Source: Cristatella mucedo (Eukaryota > Bryozoa > Phylactolaemata > Cristatellidae). From it: a stretch of 64,000 nt of DNA. Made by a program: the position numbers and the translations under genes. The DNA is taken from positions 1,877,001 through 1,941,000 of the forward strand of contig WPIO01000034.1 in assembly GCA_009760855.2 (NCBI GenBank), in the 5' to 3' direction. Position 1 is the first letter of the stretch; each line of letters begins with the position of its first letter. The notes under the pieces are model-generated. The model searched no databases. It had not been told where the DNA came from and saw nothing but the letters and a program-made list of their open reading frames with translations. Below, piece by piece: positions 22,826 through 35,146 of this stretch.

Positions 22826-22843
22826 GCTGCTGACGTCAGCAGC
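22826..22843. promoter_or_regulatory. Perfect 18-bp palindrome containing a CRE
   Basis: GCTGCTGACGTCAGCAGC is its own reverse complement and centres on TGACGTCA, the consensus CREB/ATF site. A CCAAT motif lies just upstream (22,820) in a locally GC-rich stretch (22,750-23,130). No first exon could be attached to it on either strand, so a promoter role is inference. Confidence 0.35.
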
Positions 22844-23604
22844 CGTCATGGCACCGATCGGCGATTAATCGCGTTCTCTGCCCTTGACCCGAGCGCGGCC
22901 ACACAGCTGAGCGGGTGAGCCCGTCGCCCCTGAGCGTTCACTGCATCGCACCTTTACCGCTGCTGCCACGCCGGCCAAAGGTCGGACGCACAGCACTTTT
23001 TAAAGATCTCACCCGCTGAGGCCATCTGCGTTCATCTGAGACAAGTAAAGGCAGAGGGCGAGTAGATAGCAGAGACATCGCCCAGCGCCCTTCGGCCACC
23101 ACCCTGTCGTTCTACGCTTGATCCTTTCTTCTCGAGACATGCATCTCGTTTCACTGTTTGGGATAACTCGTCACGTCAGGCACGTTCGCTAATTCGTCAT
23201 TCAATTGACCAGCAGTTGGTGGACGCTGGCCGTTGTTTCTCCAGAATGCGGTCTCTATCGTTGGTCTGTTCGCTAGTTCAAAGAGATGTGCTGGCTGTTG
23301 GAGGAGAGTTTTGAAGTCCTCTAGAAAGCTTGTCTAATGTCTAAGAACAGCAAAAACATCGCTCGCTAATTGCACCAAAAAGAGGGCAATCAAAACACTT
23401 TGCAGACAAGCAGATCCGCCAATTCAATTTAGATGCGTTGAGCGCAACGGCATCGGAAAATCGATGCCATCGCCGAGTGGCGAATGCCTCCGACGACAGA
23501 TGTAGCAATTGTTTCGCGAAAAGTGGGCGTCGCATGTAATTTCATGCGATTGCCTCATAAAGTTCGTGAAATGCGTCCAGCGCCTGTCGATGTGAGGAAC
23601 ATGA

Positions 23605-23955
23605 CAGTCATCGACAGACGAAACCTTGAAGTCGATCCGTTGCTTGATTGGGAGCCAGTGCAGGTCGGCGACAAGTGGTGTGATGTGGCAACTGCGATGC
23701 TTACGACAGTTGCGTCTAGCTGCTGAGTTGTGCACCAACTGAAAGCACTTGATTGGATTGCACAGGCCGTTAGACCAGCAAGCAGTGAGTTACAGAGGTC
23801 GAGACGGGATGCCACAAATGGAAGGACCAATTTAGATGCGCTATCCCATCTAAACAAGCCAGAATTTTGGCAATGGTTATGCACATGAAAGTATTCAGAC
23901 TTGACTGTGGAGCTAATGTGGTCGTTTTAATGAATGCTCACTTTGGACAATTGTC
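23605..23955 (-). mobile_element. Degenerate L2 fragment
   Basis: Matches the L2 C-terminal coding region in reverse ('aaaccttgaagtcgatccgttgcttga', 'gtgcaccaactg', 'gagacgggatgccacaaatgg'). At the place where the 8045 and 63,487 copies have TAG, this copy reads a sense codon (FHVHN). Confidence 0.8.
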
Positions 23956-24739
23956 CTGTCGCAAAGTTCATGAACTTTGTGTAAACCATGCTGGTATGAA
24001 AGTGTGAATGCTTTTCTCCTTCAGTTACCTTTTCGTCGCAATAGTAGAGCCTTGTCCTTGCTCGGCGGGCACAGGTTGCCAGGCGACCCTGTACGACCGT
24101 GATTGCTCGCTATCGTTACGGTAGCGTTTAGGTAATACGTTTCACGCTCAGCACCTTTTCCAAACCATACAGCGAGAGTTGGGTATGGCCCGCTGAATAG
24201 ACTAGTGTAAAAGAGGGGGCAGGTGGCATCAAATAAAAAGTCTGTAGCTTGAACAGCACCGTGCTCTGCCATTAAAATAACCAAGGATTTTACCAATCAT
24301 GCACCATATTCTCATTAAAAAATTTCTAGTAATATTAGCAACGAGAAATTATATAGCCCCGTAAGAGATTCATGATGTTTATGTATATTTCTTTGTAATT
24401 CACAGCTGCAGCTGATAAAATAATTTAATTCCTTTATAATAACATAAAATGCCCGTATGCATAAGCATGCCAAAGTAATTCACACAAACCCAGAAAATGC
24501 CATTGAGAATAGCTTCATTTTCTAGCTTATTTTAATATTTCTTCAAGTCAGGGATATCGTAAGGTCAATTGGAAGTAAGTGCCTGGCTTTTGATGAATTC
24601 CACAGAATAGAACGGGTTTCCGAAGAATTCGAGATTGATTGAGAACAAAGTTAAGTGAGTTGAGTTAGTGCAGTGGGTGATATATGACCAGACTGATATG
24701 AATATAGTTCTTATAGATAAGACTGAGTAATACACCGTC

Positions 24740-25200
24740 TGCGAGGACCTGAGAGTAGTGAGTGACGAAAGCTTGTAGTCGTTACGCTTTTTGGTATTGA
24801 TTGTTGGGATTTATATACATTGGGATTGACAGGGAGTGAGTCTATGTTGGTGCGAAGTAGTGCACTTTGTCAACTACGACGCGCGCGAGAGACAAGCGTA
24901 GCCACAGAGCTTTTACCTTTTATCTTTTACCTTTAACCTTTCACCTTTTACCAGCAGAAAGATTGGCTGGTAGTGAGTTATACAAGTCGAGACGGATGTT
25001 AAAAATGGATACACCAACAACGACATGGTATCCCTATCAAAGATAAGGCTCGCATTTTGCTGTGCTTTGCAGCATAAAGTAGGCGAACTAGACCGTGGAG
25101 CTGACGTGGGTGTCTAGTGAAAGGTCATTTTAGAACAGGACACTCAGATTTGATATAGATGGTCAGGAGATATGTTTCCGAGCTCATTTTGAAGGATATG
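24740..25200 (-). mobile_element. Highly diverged L2 fragment
   Basis: 'gttatacaagtcgagacggatgtt', 'aaggctcgcattttgctg' and 'gaccgtggagctgacgtggg' align in order with the L2 copy at 63,390-63,560. Embedded at 24,905-24,950 is a pyrimidine-rich (TTTTACC)n-like tract. Confidence 0.6.
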
Positions 25201-25261
25201 TCTTCAATTTCTGAGTAGCACCTGTTTTGTTTCCAACTACTCCCTCTTGGATCTTTCGATG

Positions 25262-25350
25262 ACGACTTGCCTGCAGTGAAACTCGAACCCACCAACTGAG
25301 TCGTCAAGTTCGCGGACTGTATCTCCTTCGGCAAGGACCCGCTGGCAAGA
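25262..25350 (-). mobile_element. Partial tRNA-derived SINE
   Basis: The reverse complement contains 'gttggtgggttcgagtttcactgcagg', a tRNA-type B box followed by the SINE body start seen in better copies at 37,020 and 48,625. Confidence 0.4.
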
Positions 25351-25430
25351 AGCTGTAATATGGCAACTGTAGCAGCGCGAGAGCCTATACTGAAGAACGA
25401 AAGTGTTCGCAAAACTTTAGTTCAGAGACC

Positions 25431-25552
25431 AGGATGTCACAGAATGCCACAGGATGTCATAGAATGTCGCAGTATGTCACAGAATGTCACATAATGTCGC
25501 AGTATGTCACAGGATGTCACAGGATGTCGCAGGATGTCATAGGATGTCACAG
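25431..25552 (+). repeat. 10-bp minisatellite, about 12 units
   Basis: Consensus AGGATGTCAC with single-base variants. The long frames through it on both strands are products of the repeat. Confidence 0.95.
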
Positions 25553-25559
25553 CTCCAGC

Positions 25560-25880
25560 ATCCAGCACTCTTCTGTGCTGCATTCGAGCATCGGTATATC
25601 GGTTTTCGCTCTGCCTCCTCCGCCGGAGACGCCACTGCAGCGGTATGCTTCGAAAGTTGGAGGGCGTGGCGGGGACGAATGACAGCCTTTCGTGGCGGCG
25701 AAGTGCGTGGAAAGCGTACAAAGCACCGCTCAAAAGTTATGGGGAAATGCGCGCTTCGCTTGATGAAGGTGCGACAGCTTCGATCAAGCGCTGAGCCGCT
25801 GCTGTTAACATTCACGTCGGTTTCCTTTACCAGCAAACACACTCCACAGATGGCCGAGTCTTCGACGCCAATGCAACGAT
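25560..25880. other. GC-rich stretch with long frames in several phases, uncertain coding
   Basis: Locally GC-rich with three overlapping open frames, none with a recognisable domain. One (FESWRAWRGRM) superficially resembles an Sfi1-type repeat, but only once. It may be an exon or 5' region of an unrecognised gene. Confidence 0.2.
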
Positions 25881-26378
25881 AATAATGAAGATGATTAAAA
25901 TAACAAGATAATTTAAAAGTGCCTCGGCAAAACCGACTGTCATCCTTGGTATTTACTGTAAGTATGCTGGAAGAGGAAAGAGAGAAAACACGTCGCTTCC
26001 GGCTGACAGCTCGGCAAAAAGTGAGCCGCGAGCGATACCGAAGGTCACATGACCAGAGCTGTCACAGGCTGACCAGTGGTGGCCGCCGGATGCCAGGAAA
26101 AGGCGGCCGACCCCAGCCTCTTGTGCAGTCTGTGCGCGGCCGAGCTATGCGTCTCACTTTCTCTTTTTTGTTCGACATGAAGTCTTTGTTGCTATCGTAG
26201 GCATACCAAAAGCAGCTTAGGTAGGGCTCTCACTTTTCTATGAATGGAAAATTCTCCATTTTGTGCAGCTGCACACGGAAATACGCTACACGAGGCGATC
26301 GACGGGAGAGCGCGCGGCACGCTAGCGACGCATCGCTGCGCCAGTGTTGAGAGCTACGTAAATATATCGGACGCAAGT

Positions 26379-29300
26379 ATGGCGGACGCAGAGACGGCAG
26401 AGAGAGCTCTCGCATCGTGCAGGTAAATAGGCCACGCTTTTACAGAACACCGTGGCTGAACCCGTCATTTTTTCTCTACCAAAACTGCCTTTATTCAGTA
26501 TTTAAGAGCACGCCTTGCGAGTAAAGGCACGGGCGAGACCTGAAATGGCAGACAAAACGTGCACAGCTGGACGTTGAAATTGGAAGGTAGCGCACTGCCA
26601 AATGCTGTAATTTGAATTTTTACTGACTGAATATACGCTAAAAAAGTTAGGTTAACGCTTGTCGAGCGAGTTTTGAAAATATAGCGAAATAGGTACAGAT
26701 TTTCAACAAAAACACATCTGCACGTTTGCGCGTGCGCACGAAACTGTGCTTGTGTGAGCGTAGCAATTGCACGCATACAAGAGGCCGTGATCAAGAAAAA
26801 CCGAACGGAAGCCTGACAATATTTCCCCGATTCCAGAGACTTTGGATTTATTTGTGCGTCTTTTGACCACCAGCCACGTGTGGGATCTATTCCTATCCTC
26901 CCTCAAGTGTTGCTGCTTTCCTGCACAAATATCGTTTCACTAAAAATCCTCACATTTACGAAGGCGTAATGCTGCTGTCTGTCGCTGCTTCTCAACTGGA
27001 GTTGCAAAAAGAATTTAACGATGCCAGGCGTACAAAATGTGTGCGCGCGACATTAGCTATATGTTGATAGTCCCCAAAAAACCTATTACTGGCATGTATG
27101 CACTTAGCGGAATGTTGCCTTACCACGATTTCGTCTGACCTCTCGTATCTGGCCGGGAGTAGAGGCCACCAGCTTCTGCGACGTCGTCTTTCCTGTAACT
27201 CATTCCGAAAATCTAGAATTTATTTTCCGGACCAGATCGGCTACTGAGATTGGCCCTCCATCACTAAGCCTGCCGATGTCTATGGGTTTGAATCACGCGA
27301 CTGTGTAGGCAGCACTGTGTACCTCAGCACCTCACTGCACTAGTCCAAAACTTACCTGGTCGTTAAATAGCTGGTTACTCACTCAAAATCAGTCGCAGCC
27401 GTTTGAATACCTGCGACGGTTTGTGTAGGACAGGAGAGTGCTGTACTCGAGCCGACCGGAAGTAGTAGACCTACCGGAAGCCTTGCGAGCGAGAAGGCTG
27501 TCCACCTGGCAATGCCTGCGAATGGGTAAAGGGCCCACTGCAGGCAGCCGAACGAGTGTGTTATACATTCTCTTCCGTGCGAGGAGAGTATTGACGCACC
27601 GTAAAGTGGAGCTGCAACTCGTGTTAAGAAAGAGGTCAACTTCTTCTCGAATGCTCAATGGCAGCAGCTTATTCGCTGATCGAAAAAGAGTGAACAGTGG
27701 ACCACCCGTTCAAAGCCGGAAATTGCTCGACGCAGCATGGCGGCCGTTCGGCTATGGAGTGGGCAGTGACGGTTGTAAGGAAGACAATTGCACCTAGCTT
27801 CATTTGCAGACAGTTTAAAGCTGCCTTGGTTGCATCAAGAATTTACATTCAATGTAGTTGTTACCCATCATCCTGCTACGTATGTCTTCGTGCTCGAATT
27901 CATGAAAACGGATTATTGAACGAGAGGCATTTATTTCGCGTAAATTGCTCCTAAGTTTGTATAGCCTTTAACTATTCTGGTAGCGACACTCTTCTTTCAA
28001 AAGATGAATGCGCTGTTGATATAGCAGTCGTCCACCATGTAGGCATTGCACTTTGGTCCAAAAAACGGCGGTTTGATAGGATTGCAGCTATTCGCCAAGT
28101 AGCAATTTAAAAACAATTTTGAACGCAAGCTGAGTTTCGTTACTTTGATTAAGCACATTAGCGTAGTCGCTGTGGTTTAGCCCAGTGGTTAAAGTGCTCG
28201 CGAGTTTATTTGATGACCGAGGCCGTAAGTCCCGAGGCAAAGACTAAGCACCTGAAGCGAGATTAAGTTCCCTTAGGACGCTATACAAATGAATTATTAA
28301 TAAATATATAGATGCATATGTAGCCGAGGCTTAAGATATGGTGCAGAATGACATATGGAAGGTTGAATCCACGGATTAACTGAAAGTGTACTAGAGCGAT
28401 ACGATGCAGCTTTGCGTAACCCAGTCCCTTGGTGGAAAAAAATTTTGTCGTGCTGCTCTAAAGTTATAAATAACGCCCCTCTCAAGCCTGTTCAACGAGT
28501 GTAATTTCGTAATCGTAATTTGGTTTACGCTGAGTTCTTTGCCGTAATACTTATTTTGCGTTTTGGTGGTGCTTTATAATAGCTCGAATGTTTCTTTTGC
28601 AAAAATTTCTTGCAGAATGAGTTCTTAAAAGATTGACGAAAGCATTTGTAGTAGTTCCGTAAAATTGCTGTTCGCCCTGGTACAGTCTAAAATATAACAA
28701 ATTAAAGATCTTTCATAAAAAGGTGAAAACCACTACCAGTAGGTATTAATCTCATGAAGCAGTAAGAAATGCTGTAAATTGTATAAGCTTCCACCTTTGT
28801 TAGGTTACAAAGCCCGACGAAAAATAAGATAGTTACACTAATTGTTGCATTCTAATGGGTTCGGAATCTGTTACGGCTTTTAAAGAGTGGTTTTTCGTAG
28901 CAATATCTGGAAGTGAATTCCATTAAAATTTGATAACGTGTTTCCTTTGCAGGAAACGTGAAGTGCCCTAGAAAGAGATTAAATTATTTGAGGGCGCTAT
29001 GCAAATGCATTTTTATCATTATTATTGTTGCGTGGTCTCCTGAGGCCTCTGGTTGGGCGAGCTCAAAGTAGCATGTTTTTTGCACTAGGTGACTGGTAAG
29101 ATATAGCCTGAAACTGTTTTTGTGAAGTTTTTTATAATGCGTAATTAATGAATAAGTGCATATTGACTCGCACTGGTCAGAAAGTGTTACAACATAATAG
29201 CCTTTCGAAGATGTTGGCTATATCGGCTGTCTGAAATTGCTCCAGGTAACCACAATGGCAAGGATGTTTCAAGCGTTTGATCCCTGGAAGGAAATGTTGT

Positions 29301-32300
29301 CATGTGTGATTCTCACGCAAGCGTTTCCAGAATAAGTGGGTCCAGTGCTTGAGTGAACTTGTGTAGACACTAAGTCCATAAAAAACCGAGCCATCTGATG
29401 GTCATTCTTCATCGCCTAGAGTGCGCAAAGCTGTATTATTCAGAACCGCATCTGAAGTTTGTGAGCCCAATTTATGCACTTAAAAGGATATCTTAATATC
29501 TCAATATTAATTCTCTAAACAATAAAATAATCATAGGTTAATATTTCATATATTATGCTAACATTAATTGTAAACAATTGCTGCCTTTTCACATTCATAC
29601 TTCCAGTCACATTAATCTTTTAAGCAAGCACATTATTCTTAGGGCCAAAATGAAAAGGCGCTGTTCAGCATGAATTAAGGCAGAAATTTCCGGCAGTTCG
29701 CTTCAAAGGAGCTGCTGCTTCAAGCCATTTCTTGGATTCTTTCTTGGATTCATTTCTTGGGTTGTTCTTCACTGCGCAGCTCAATGGTTGGTGACGACGG
29801 GGCTGAGAATGCAGTAGCAGCAGCTGACCCTCAATCAACGTCTGAAGGCTCGAAGATTAAACGACGTAGTCACGCTTCGAAGATAACTGCTGAGGTGAGT
29901 GCGAGTTCAGCCGAGTCGGTCGTCTTGCAGCGAACCTGAAGTTTGTTTTTAGCCCGATCGGTGCACTAGCGGAAAGAATCGTAGAAGGAAATGGAATCAT
30001 ATTTCGACCGTACTCTCTAGCCATCTGTGAACAACGACTGTGTTGTTTTTTTAGAGGTCGAGCCAACTAGACGAAAATGTCACTGCTGAAGAAAGCACGG
30101 ATACTGAGACAAAGCAAGGTAAGCCTACTCTAGGTCAAGCACAAAAGGTGATTGCTCGAGAGTAACTCTTCGGGTCAAAGTGTTCTTCGGAAGAAAAATA
30201 ATGCTTGCAAGGTCTCTGTGGCTAAGCCAAAGTGAGACAACGTAATAGGCCTGGCTCCAAATTAAATAAAGTACGAACATTTTTTCCAACGATAGGACAC
30301 TAGCCACAGTATTAAAACAGCCCGACAGAACGATCGACTCTGCTATTGTTATAAGCAGTTGGTCTTTTGTTTGCGCTTACATTATAAATGCTGTAATTCG
30401 CTCTTCGCTTACTGCAACCAAGCTAATCATCATATTCGTCGAAATTCAAGAAAATGGTAATTTCTTATTACGCTAGTGTTAAGACTAAGCTACTTTACCT
30501 GACTGCGGTTCCTCCATGCTCTGCGTTCTAAGATGAACGTGATGGTGCTGTCTGTAGCTAAAACGTAGAACGATAATTAATTCAAGAAAAAGTTGGGCTC
30601 TGGCAAAATAAGAAAGACGACTGTTTGTAAATCCAGCAGCGATAAGAGCAAGATCTTACTAATTCACGCGCTGCTAGGTTGGCGGATTCGAGTCCTCAGC
30701 AGGTAGAACTTTGTAGCCATAGCCTACGCTCAGATCGAGGCTGCCAAGGCTCTCACGCCGCTTTAGATGCAGGATGCGTTTGCATTGGCCGAGCTGTCAC
30801 TTTGGTTTCAAGAAGTAGGCACTAGGAGCGATATCTACAGACATCGCCGACTTCATTTTTCCCTGAAATAATGCAATTAGTGAGACGTCAATATAACTTT
30901 TCCATGAAACCAGGCAGACCGGATGAAAGTGTTTTTGTACTTAATGGCTGCTCACTTGCTCAACTGTTCCCTACCTAGGCTGAGCTTCTGGCTGCGAAAA
31001 ATCTTGTGGCAGACCTTGATTTCCCTACAGATATTGCCTCAGCTTAACACTGTGCTGTTTGAAACTGTTGCGTCTTATGACCAGCCGGCCTTTTCGGGCT
31101 TTGTAGGGCCTCTTAATGCCGCGTGCACTGCAGCAAACGCCAAGTTGCTACCGTGAACATCCGTAAAAGGACGTCTTCAAGATTCCTTCAGATTATTTTA
31201 GGATAGGGCCTTTGGTCACTCAAACTTGGGAAGACCCAACGAGCGAGTTTGGCAAAGCTAGCATCACTCCCGTGACATTTGTTTGTAATCTTGGCATACT
31301 ATTTCAAAATGCCGCGTCGTTAGAGGAGGACATTTCTTTCAACGTAAAGTGCAACTGTTGTGTTGCTATAACGGCCGTGCGAGTACTGAGGCACTCTTCC
31401 TATTCTATACGGATATTGGGATTGAGTGCACAAATGTGCTTACCTCACTGCTCTTTACTCTCGAGCTATCTTGCCAACTCACATACTTTAGCGGCCGCAG
31501 CTTCTGTTCGTTCGCTAAGAACAGTCTGAGTGCGTGCTATTGACATCACCGTTTGCGTGAATCTGCATTGGCTCCACATAGATGTCTTGGAGTTCGCCAA
31601 CGACATGGGAGTTATCCCCGAGGAGGAGCCGAGTCTGATGGGCTTGGTCAAGCAACTCTTCATCCAGCCACTGCCCGAAGGCTGGCGTACGAGTCGCAGC
31701 CGCCAGACTGCTTCCGTATTCTACGTACACGAGGACTCGGGCGAATCCACGTACTATCACCCAAGGCTTGCTGAGCTGCGGCGCATCGTCGATGCAGAGA
31801 GACAAAGCCGGAAGCACGAGACGTCGTCGGACGCGCGATGCACGGCGGCGAATGAGGATCGCAGCCGCCGCACTGCTGCATTGTCACAGTCTATTCCGGA
31901 AGGCAACGAGCAGTAAGCGCTGCTGCACAGTGGCAGCTAGCTGATCCGCTAATCCGCGACAGATGCAAACGCCGCAGAGTCGAGAGTCGCTTTAGGTCTC
32001 TGCCGATTCGTGCGCGAACACTGCACGCCTTAGTTTTGGCATTATGATGGATTGACCTCGCTCTCGAGTTTCGTAGGTCCGCTGCAAAACGCGTCGAGGA
32101 TAGCGATGCACCTGGCGAAGACAGAACGAGCAACAAGCTATCCGCCGATGCTGCAGTAGAGCCAGGCGATCCGAAGGTCAGTGGCCCTTGCCCACCGCCC
32201 TGGATAGCTCACGTGGGGGCTCCTCGGGGAGTCCTGTGTATCCACCGTCTATAACTCTTTCGTTCCAAGTTGCAGGACGCCACGTGTAGTGGCGATCAGA

Positions 32301-32868
32301 ATAGGATCTCTTAGCTGCCAAAGGTGTCCCCGACTTTGCAGATTTGTGACCGAGTTATCGTAAGCCATCGATGGACTGCCTGCTACTGCGTACGTTCCAT
32401 AGATGGCTTCAAAGCCCCTCCGCAGGTGCGATAGCCTGACTTTAAAGCTCGAGTGCCTCTACGCAGGCGCACTGCCTAGAGGCGTTGCCGAGGGCAGCTC
32501 GGAGCTCCTACCCGGAAGCTGTGTGCCGACGGCTCACCGCATTCCGGGCCGCATTCCAGGCTCGCTATCGGGCTCTCTCCTCCCTTTCCGATCGGTCACT
32601 TGGCCTAGTCGGCTCGAGATTAGCTGCGCTCTATACTTTACCTGGCCGCCGTGGCTGCGACGAGTTGTCTCGGAGGGACGTCTCACAAGAACCATTCGCT
32701 CGCAGCGATGGCCCACGGGCACATCGAACCCGGGAAGAAGCCCGGAAAACCCGGGAAGCTCGGGACTCGCAGCGGCGAGCTCCAATGCTGCTGCGGCGTC
32801 GCCCGCAGGACTTCAATCATCGCGAAACGATCAGCGAGCGAGCGAGCGGAGAGGTCGCGAAGCTCTAG
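26379..32868 (+). CDS. Predicted six-exon gene, CEP164-like N-terminus with WW domain
   Basis: Proposed exons: 26,379-26,422; 29,780-29,894; 30,055-30,118; 31,582-31,912; 32,077-32,176; 32,467-32,868. Each intron is GT-AG and phases join without a stop (2, 0, 1, 2, 0), giving 351 aa. The start (agtATGGCGG) is a good Kozak match and the protein begins MADAETAERALASC. Residues ~75-165 hold the motif VLEFANDMG...EEEPSLMGL and a WW domain (LPEGW...YYHP). This order is characteristic of CEP164, a distal-appendage protein of centrioles needed for ciliogenesis. The last exon is R-rich and ends at TAG 32,866. Vertebrate CEP164 is about four times longer, so the gene may be a short homolog or may continue into the exons at 35.1-36.0 kb, with which exon 5 is also phase-compatible. 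The WW exon is solid; outer exons are less certain. Confidence 0.45.
27225..27320 (+). mobile_element. Possible SINE head in intron 1
   Basis: 'atgggtttgaatcacgcgactg' is a tRNA-type B box; the rest is degenerate. Confidence 0.3.
28160..28310 (+). mobile_element. tRNA-derived SINE with L2-like tail
   Basis: The head 'ggtttagcccagtggttaaag' is a tRNA A box. The 3' end 'gcgagattaagttcccttaggacgctatacaaatg' is a diverged version of the L2 3' hairpin and tail, implying retrotransposition by the L2 machinery. Confidence 0.65.
28945..29030 (+). mobile_element. L2 3' tail fragment
   Basis: 'ccctagaaagagattaaattatttgagggcgctatgcaaatg' followed by (ATT)n matches the L2 3' end. Confidence 0.75.
30645..30735 (+). 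mobile_element. SINE fragment in intron 3
   Basis: 'ggttggcggattcgagtcctcagcag' contains a B-box-like GGATTCGAGTCC. The body is degenerate. Confidence 0.35.
31245..31360 (+). mobile_element. L2 reverse transcriptase fragment, plus strand
   Basis: Frame SITPVTFVCNLGILFQN...LEEDISFNVK parallels SISPVESARNLGVIFQS...LDDHISSTVK of the 63.5-kb copy. It lies in intron 3, just upstream of the WW exon. Confidence 0.65.
31582..31912 (+). CDS. WW-domain exon, CEP164-like
   Basis: The exon begins after 'ccacatag' and ends before GTAAGC, phase 1 in and phase 2 out. The first residues DVLEFANDMGV and PSLMGLVKQLFIQPLPEGW match the segment that precedes and starts the WW domain in CEP164 proteins. The first WW tryptophan is present (EGW). 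The second is replaced by tyrosine (STYYHP), and the closing proline is kept. A tail ELRRIVDAERQSRKHE continues as a charged helix, as in the family. It is locally GC-rich against an AT-rich background. Confidence 0.7.
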
Positions 32869-33069
32869 TCTTCTTGTCTCAGAGCTACGCGTGAGAAGAC
32901 CGTTTTCTAATTGACAATCCAATATGTGCAGACGTTCACTCGCACGACTGTCTACGCGAGTAGGAAACGTATGCTTATGAGAAGGTAGCTGTTTACCTAG
33001 AGGGGGTCACACAAGAGTCACGTGACCAGCCCAGAAAATCCCATTGAATTTATTCAAATATGGCATCTC

Positions 33070-33079
33070 AATAAATAAA
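33070..33079 (+). terminator. Overlapping AATAAA signals after the CEP164-like gene
   Basis: AATAAATAAA about 200 bp after the proposed stop at 32,868, consistent with gene end there. Confidence 0.4.
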
Positions 33080-33089
33080 TCACACTTAA

Positions 33090-34430
33090 GAGTAGCTTGA
33101 GCCTTTTTAAAAGAGAGCGAGAGAGAGAGAGAACTGCTTTCCGTCAGTACCACGTATGGGTCATAAGTATACAATTAAAATGAGCTCAGTATTAACATTT
33201 GAGGGATCCTCCACAGTACCGAAATTCCCTCAGATATGAATTTTTTTGAAGCGCGGATTCTGCAGATAGCGCATAAAAGATCGCTAATAGCAACATATAC
33301 TTTTTATTTTCGAGCGTATTTTTTAATAATTAAACATGTGCTATTTTAAATAGAGGAAGTTTGCAATTCCCAATGAAGGAATCAGTGTATTTAAACGGAT
33401 TTGGTTTTTTACAAAGGTATTTAAAGGCATATTTAATCTGCCAATATTAGGACTAGTAAAAAATATCAAGTTAAATGTAAATGGTTGAAAGGGATAAACG
33501 AGAGCACTGCCATGGTGACAACGTCTCTCCATGTGATAGCAGCTACCGGGATTTCGTGTTTCTGCCGACTTAATTAAAACACCGCTAAGTAATCGTGGCA
33601 ACATCCTGCACGTAATCCATTTTTATTTTAAAGCATACAAATATTGACAGGTAATAGCTATAGCATGGCTCAGGTCTTGTTTATTGTGTTGGTAACGAAG
33701 AAATACAAAAACTGGCGCAATTATAACATCGCTCCAGCAAATAGCACAATGCTAACTACCCCGACACAAAGCGCGAACTTGTATATTAGTTTTTAAATTA
33801 TTTGATTTACCTGATTTAACTAGCTATATTTCTTCCGAATCAATTGCTATTATTTCACACGGAAAAAATATTGCATTTTATGGGCGGAGCGGAAGTAAAA
33901 ATTAAACTCCAGTTTCGTCAAGCATGAATAATGCAAACTCTAAACGCGGCAAGTAGCACGCCAGATTTTGAGGAAGCCAGTCAAAACGCCTGTTCAATGT
34001 TATCGACAAACTACCTCTGAGTAGTCCTAGTGAGAAACAAGCTTCAAGAAATCGCATACTCTTTAAAAAATAGGCTTGCATTGTTAGGCAATATTAACTC
34101 TTTTTATGTACAGTATCATTTCAAAGTATATTTAAAAGCTTTCATAAATTATGACAAGATATAAATTATGCTACTTCCGCATTTACTTTTTTAGATAAAA
34201 TAATCATGAATGGGTTATGAATATTTATTTAAACCAGCATTCTTTAAAATTAATTTGTACGCACATTTTTCGCTCGCTTCTGACCGGCGAGCTATTATTT
34301 CGTTGTGCACCTTTGTCTGTCGCTGGTAATTGTTCCGGTGCGCATTTTTCACGCGCTCTTGCGTCGGGTTACCGCAAAAGGTGCATTTTAACAGAAGTTC
34401 AAAAAATTTACGATTGACGAATTTTAGAAG
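33090..34430. other. AT-rich intergenic or intronic DNA
   Basis: Includes a short (GA)n at 33,115-33,132. No gene or repeat family recognised. Confidence 0.4.
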
Positions 34431-34774
34431 AGGATAATTAATCCCTCTGAAAATTGACTGTCAGTTTGCTAAATTTCTATTCTTACCAAGAGGCCAAGTA
34501 GCACAAAGTAAGAATAGGCAGGGTTTCAAAAGTGACGATCCTCTCCGAAACTCCAAACTAGTGGTTCAGCTCGAAGGCTGGCTTCTCCGCAGCCTTATTA
34601 ATTCCAATCTGAAGAAATATGGCTGCTCCACGCAAAACGAGCCACACCTTCGTGGCATTATTTCAACTGTAAAAGCAGTGCAGGCCTGCCGTTTGAGCAG
34701 CCTATCGCAGGCGGCCTCCAAGGATGGCGTCACCTAAATGGCTTGTCTAGCCATTGTCTATGCCTAGTAGTAGG

Positions 34775-34880
34775 TCCTGTAATGATAATAATAGCAATAA
34801 CAAAGGTAGCAATAATGTACTTGCACAGTGCCGCTGGAGAACTTAATCTCTTTCTAGGCACTTTGCGTAAGCTGTTGTTC
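34775..34880 (-). mobile_element. L2 3' tail fragment
   Basis: 'aataatagcaataacaaagg' then 'ggagaacttaatctctttctaggcactttgcg' matches the reversed L2 3' end. Confidence 0.7.
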
Positions 34881-35146
34881 CGTCAAGATTATTTGGCAGC
34901 CGGTAGGATGACGCACCCTGCATTCTGGTCTTGAGGCGGTCTTCTCTCTGTCGGTGCAAGGCTTCCTGGTCACATTGGCGATCGTGAAGCGCTAACCATC
35001 AAATGGGCGGGTTTGCAAAACTAGCTCAATACTGGATGAACTGCTTACCCTTTTGCTAGCTCAGGTTAACGAGATTACTGAATGAACTGCTCACCTCTTG
35101 GCTAGCTCAGGTTAACGGTGATATCTGCACGCTGAAGTTTTCTCAG

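Noticed and set aside
32403-32894. 163-codon plus-strand frame with ATG
   Set aside because: It lies in a different frame from the proposed terminal exon (32,467-32,868), which joins the upstream exons in phase.
34437-34737. 100-codon plus-strand frame without ATG
   Set aside because: Reads like protein but has no domain, no clear splice borders, and frames of this length occur by chance in a window this size.
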